Below are positions 13,049-16,106 of a stretch of DNA of 16,106 nt, one piece after another. Numbering within the stretch: the first letter of the stretch is position 1; each line of letters begins with the position of its first letter. A program made the translations under genes and the position numbers. The notes below the pieces were generated by a model. It ran no database searches and was not told the DNA's origin. It was given only the letters and a program-made list of their open reading frames with translations. Location: assembly GCA_015494735.1 (NCBI GenBank), contig WGAQ01000053.1, positions 1 through 16,106 on the forward strand, in the 5' to 3' direction. The stretch comes from Caldifarciminota bacterium (GTDB taxonomy: Bacteria > Hydrothermota > Hydrothermia > LBFQ01 > DSFT01).

Positions 13049-14911
13049 ATGTCAGATGGGCATTTCCGTTTTTCCAAGTTCCCGGATGATTCGGAATTCG
13101 AGTGGATGGAAGAAATACTCAGAAAATTCCACGATAGGGGCGGAAAGGAACCCGTAATTCTCATGGAAACGGATGTAGAGAGGAAGTGCCACAGGGTTGG
13201 AATAGCAGCGAAGGACTGGCCCGGAATACTGGAAGCGGTGACCGGGGTATATCACGAGGAAGGATTCAACCTCCATTCCCTGTACGCAGATACGCTGGGA
13301 GAGAACAGGGAGGTGGCCATCCTGTATGCCAAGATAACCAGCCTCTCCGACGAGGAATTGAAGAGACTAATAGAGAAGAGGAAGGAGATGGTGGACACAT
13401 TGCACTTTGCGGCCAGGGGCAATCTCCCCGTGAGGAAGCTCATAGGCATATCCTCCTCCAAGATTCAGATTTTCAGAAGGTTGAGAGATATGCTCAGCGA
13501 CCCGGAAGTGCGGAGGAAGTTGAGGGAAAGTAAGGTCAGAAGTAGAAGGCTCGAACTTTCGGATGAGGATTTCGAGAGCATCATCTCGGAGGAGGGGGAA
13601 CTCTTCAAATTCACCTTCTCCCGCTCGGCGGAGTACCTGCGGGACAGGGATGAATGGACCCTCATCGATATCATCCTGGATTCGTACCTGGCCCAGAAGG
13701 CCTTCCTGCAGGACAAGAACGCCACCCACGCATTCATCCATCAATTCACCACCCGCAGAGGGGAGAACCTGACGGGTATCACGGTGGCAGGAGAGGCGAA
13801 GGTTGTGGACCTGGGACGAGTCCTCCAGATTCTGTACAACATCGTCCCCAACCTCGTCCTCAAGTTCTCCAAGTACTTCGTGACCCGGGAAGGGGCACAG
13901 GTGGTGAGGGTGGAAATCACAACGAAGGACAACAAATTCCTGAGCGAGACCCAGAAGAAGAACATCTCATCGAGCATAAAGGCCCAGATTTCCAGTTTGC
14001 AGAGGATACATAACTTTCTGGAGCAGATGGGGCCGGGAGCGGAGGTCTACTGGCGCATCATAGCACCGAAGATAGCAGAGGAGGCCACGATTTCCGGAAA
14101 GCCCCAGATGCTCCTCATGCTCCGCTCCTACGACATGATAAACCTCATCTACGACCTCTTCGTGGCCCTTCCGGATAGTCTCCAGCAGAGGAACTCAGCC
14201 ATACTGAACTCCTTTATGGAGGGGGGAGAGAGCAAACTCCTCATGAAGGTCCACAACCGGCAGGTTAAGAAGATAATGTCCAGGGACGGAAAGAGCGCCA
14301 CCGTCATCTACATGAGGCTCAACGTAAGCCCGCTGTACATCGGGTCCGGGGGAGACATATACAGAGATGTGAAGAAAATCATAGAGAAGGCCCTACAAAC
14401 CAGGGTGCGCGACTTCGACGAGGGTCTGAGGATAATCAACATGGCGAAACTGGATAAAGTGATGAAGATAGTCAGGGACCACGTGCCCGAAAACGATTTG
14501 AAGAAGCTCTTCTACCTTTACGACGAGGTCCTGAGACTGGAGCTGGACCCGGAGGAAATAGCCAGCGAGATAAAGCAGGCTTACGAGATAGTCAGGACCT
14601 ACCTGGAGAATCAGGAGACTGTACCCACCATACAGGTAATTTCGTGCGGCGAGAAGTTCCACTGCGTATTTGCAATAGACCACGATACGGCTGTAAACTA
14701 CCTTATACAGCCCCTCACGGATGAGTCCCGGAAGGAGTTCAAGAATAGATTCTCCAGGTACCACTCCACCACCACGTTAGAGGTACTGGGAAGGAGTTTG
14801 AACATAGTTCGATTCAAAGACCTGGAGGAAGCAGAACTGTTCGCGGAGAGCCTGCAGAAAGCGGAAGAGGAGTTGAACAGGAAGAAGAAAGAGGTCGGCT
14901 CTCAGGAATAA
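13049..14911 (+). CDS. Large unknown protein with ACT-like N-terminal domain
   Basis: A 620-aa soluble protein that I cannot assign to a named family. Residues about 46-97 look like an ACT regulatory domain (RVGIAAKDWPGILEAVTGVY, then EGFNLHSLYADTLG and REVAILYAKI). A second region (about 240-292, LTGITVAGEAKVVDLGRVLQ then VVRVEITTKD) and a third (about 526-592, IQVISCGEKFHCVFAI then LNIVRF) have similar strand-helix-strand patterns. Long charged helices join them, and the tail (596-617) looks coiled-coil-like. No catalytic motif is obvious. The layout recalls the N-terminal ACT-rich half of large NAD-glutamate dehydrogenases, but no dehydrogenase domain is present. It lies 32 nt upstream of the FBP aldolase/phosphatase with no terminator seen between them, so a regulatory link to that enzyme is possible. 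Confidence 0.75.
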   Translation: MSDGHFRFSKFPDDSEFEWMEEILRKFHDRGGKEPVILMETDVERKCHRVGIAAKDWPGILEAVTGVYHEEGFNLHSLYADTLGENREVAILYAKITSLSDEELKRLIEKRKEMVDTLHFAARGNLPVRKLIGISSSKIQIFRRLRDMLSDPEVRRKLRESKVRSRRLELSDEDFESIISEEGELFKFTFSRSAEYLRDRDEWTLIDIILDSYLAQKAFLQDKNATHAFIHQFTTRRGENLTGITVAGEAKVVDLGRVLQILYNIVPNLVLKFSKYFVTREGAQVVRVEITTKDNKFLSETQKKNISSSIKAQISSLQRIHNFLEQMGPGAEVYWRIIAPKIAEEATISGKPQMLLMLRSYDMINLIYDLFVALPDSLQQRNSAILNSFMEGGESKLLMKVHNRQVKKIMSRDGKSATVIYMRLNVSPLYIGSGGDIYRDVKKIIEKALQTRVRDFDEGLRIINMAKLDKVMKIVRDHVPENDLKKLFYLYDEVLRLELDPEEIASEIKQAYEIVRTYLENQETVPTIQVISCGEKFHCVFAIDHDTAVNYLIQPLTDESRKEFKNRFSRYHSTTTLEVLGRSLNIVRFKDLEEAELFAESLQKAEEELNRKKKEVGSQE

Positions 14912-14943
14912 CCCCAAAGTACGAAAAAAAAGGAGGTGGAACA

Positions 14944-16059
14944 ATGAAAGTCACGTTGAGCGTTATAAAGGCCGATGTGGGAGGATATGTGGGGCACTCG
15001 GCCACCCATCCAAAGCTCATAGAGGCAACGGAGAAGGTCCTGCAGGAAGCGAAGGACAGGGGAATGCTCATAGACTTCTTCGTGGGTAAGGTTGGAGATG
15101 ACATAAACCTCATAATGACTCATCAGATGGGTGTGGATAACGAGGAAATCCACAAACTGGCATGGGATGCCTTTCTGGCAGCCACAGAGGTGGCGAAGGA
15201 ACTCAAACTCTACGGAGCCGGTCAGGACCTCCTGTCCGACACATTCAGTGGAAACGTGAAGGGAATGGGTCCCGGGGTTGCAGAGATGGAATTCGAGGAG
15301 AGACCCTCCGAACCCGTAGTTGTCTTCATGGCAGATAAGACCTCTCCCTCCGCATGGAATCTCCCCCTCTACGAGATGTTCGCCGACCCAATGAACACAT
15401 CCGGACTGGTAATAGACCCCAAGATGCACGAGGGATTCACCTTCGAGGTCCTGGAACTTAAAACCGGGGAGACCTTCCTTATTCCCACACCCGAAGGCCT
15501 CTACGACCTTCTGGCTCTTCTGGGAAGCATAACGAGATACGTGGTCACCAGGGTCTTCAGGAGAAAAGATGGCGAGATAGCCGCAGCAGCATCATCCCAG
15601 AGGCTCTCCCTCATAGCGGGCAAGTACGTGGGTAAGGATGACCCCGTCATGATAGTGCGCTCCCAGAGCGGATTCCCCGCCATAGGAGAAATCCTCGAAC
15701 CCTTCGCCAAACCCTTCTACGTGGAGGGATGGATGAGGGGAAGCCACATGGGACCCCTTATGCCCGTTCCAATGCACATGGCCAATGTCTCCAGATTCGA
15801 TGGTCCCCCCAGGGTGGTGGCTCTCGGATTCCAGCTGGCAAATGGTAAGCTAATCGGACCCAGGGACCTCTTCGACGACCCCGCCTACGAGCCCGTGCGT
15901 CAGGAAATCCACCAGATGGCCAACATCATGAGGCGCATGGGTATATTCGAGCCCTCCAGGCTCCCCGAGGACGAGATGGAATACACCGCCCTGCCCCAGA
16001 TTATAGAGAGGGTAAAGGGATACACCCAGGAGATAAAGGGCGACTTCGAACACGACTAA
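14944..16059 (+). CDS. fbp: Fructose-1,6-bisphosphate aldolase/phosphatase (FBPase class V)
   Basis: The archaeal-type bifunctional gluconeogenic enzyme (PF01950) condenses DHAP and glyceraldehyde-3-phosphate and then removes the C1 phosphate, giving fructose-6-phosphate irreversibly. At 371 aa it is near the usual size. The Mg2+ ligands and active site are visible: D11 and H18 (KADVGGYVGHS), D52-D53 (GDDINLIMTH), D131 (MADKTSPSAWN), the Schiff-base Lys231 with D232-D233 and Tyr228 (GKYVGKDDP), and Tyr347 (EYTALPQI). A perfect AGGAGG lies 7 nt before ATG 14944. It is probably co-transcribed with the ACT-like gene upstream. Its presence suggests autotrophic or acetate/peptide-based growth at high temperature, which is inference. 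A GC hairpin follows the stop. Confidence 0.95.
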   Translation: MKVTLSVIKADVGGYVGHSATHPKLIEATEKVLQEAKDRGMLIDFFVGKVGDDINLIMTHQMGVDNEEIHKLAWDAFLAATEVAKELKLYGAGQDLLSDTFSGNVKGMGPGVAEMEFEERPSEPVVVFMADKTSPSAWNLPLYEMFADPMNTSGLVIDPKMHEGFTFEVLELKTGETFLIPTPEGLYDLLALLGSITRYVVTRVFRRKDGEIAAAASSQRLSLIAGKYVGKDDPVMIVRSQSGFPAIGEILEPFAKPFYVEGWMRGSHMGPLMPVPMHMANVSRFDGPPRVVALGFQLANGKLIGPRDLFDDPAYEPVRQEIHQMANIMRRMGIFEPSRLPEDEMEYTALPQIIERVKGYTQEIKGDFEHD

Positions 16060-16106
16060 TCCCTGCGGGGGCTCTCCCCCGCCCTGTAAACCCTGCTTAT
16101 CTTCGC
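16056..16106 (-). CDS. Possible C-terminal end of a convergent gene
   Basis: A minus-strand frame is open from the right window edge to a TAG at 16058-16056, giving AKISRVYRAGESPRRD. Its stop would overlap the FBP enzyme stop by 3 nt, and its codon use (AGG, ATA) matches the neighbours. Only 16 codons are visible, so this is a weak call. Confidence 0.3.
   Translation of the reverse strand, partial: AKISRVYRAGESPRRD
16065..16082. terminator. GC hairpin after the FBP aldolase/phosphatase gene
   Basis: GCGGGGG-CTCT-CCCCCGC forms a 7-bp stem with a 4-nt loop, 5 nt after the stop. It is not followed by a U-tract (CCTGTAAACC), so it is a weak or protein-assisted terminator, similar to the palindrome at 7083-7100. 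Confidence 0.5.

Noticed and set aside
14959..15429. A minus-strand frame antisense to the FBP enzyme
   Set aside because: The plus strand carries every catalytic residue of the FBP aldolase/phosphatase.

Overview
The window looks like chromosomal DNA of a Gram-negative, probably thermophilic bacterium. An LpxC-FabZ fusion and an RlpA-type outer-membrane/septal protein imply lipid A and an outer membrane. The archaeal-type fructose-bisphosphate aldolase/phosphatase and the AGG/AGA/ATA-rich codon use are common in thermophiles. LpxC-FabZ fusions are known from Bacteroidetes/Chlorobi-type (FCB) lineages, so an uncultured thermophilic FCB-like phylum (WOR-3 or Hydrothermae type) is my guess; the sequence alone does not prove it.

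Layout. Positions 1-4332 are all minus strand, read from right to left: an SPW-repeat membrane protein; the ribosomal cluster rpmA-rpsL-rpsG (L27, S12, S7); a divergent NagZ-like GH3 protein plus an alpha/beta hydrolase; an unknown protein; and the 5' end of an AmmeMemoRadiSam-type radical SAM enzyme. Positions 4382-7084 are plus strand: a small unknown protein overlapping an alpha/alpha-toroid protein, then a radical SAM/SPASM enzyme of the AhbD/NirJ type. Positions 7100-10969 are minus strand: rpsO-pnp, then chaN-like and a tandem-domain rlpA. Positions 11221-16059 are plus strand: lpxC-fabZ and a Nudix hydrolase (overlapping), then a large unknown protein with an ACT-like N-terminus and the FBP aldolase/phosphatase.

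How it works together. Two themes are housekeeping RNA/translation (L27, S12, S7, S15, PNPase) and envelope biogenesis and turnover (LpxC-FabZ, NagZ-like, RlpA, possibly ChaN and the toroid protein). A third is central carbon metabolism (FBP aldolase/phosphatase).

The most striking regulatory signal is a recurring -10-like hexamer (TAAACT, TATACT or TATATT) placed only 6-7 nt before the start codon of five genes that lack a Shine-Dalgarno sequence. This predicts leaderless mRNAs. Other transcription units have strong AGGAGG sites instead. No tRNA, rRNA, CRISPR array, insertion sequence or prophage was recognised.
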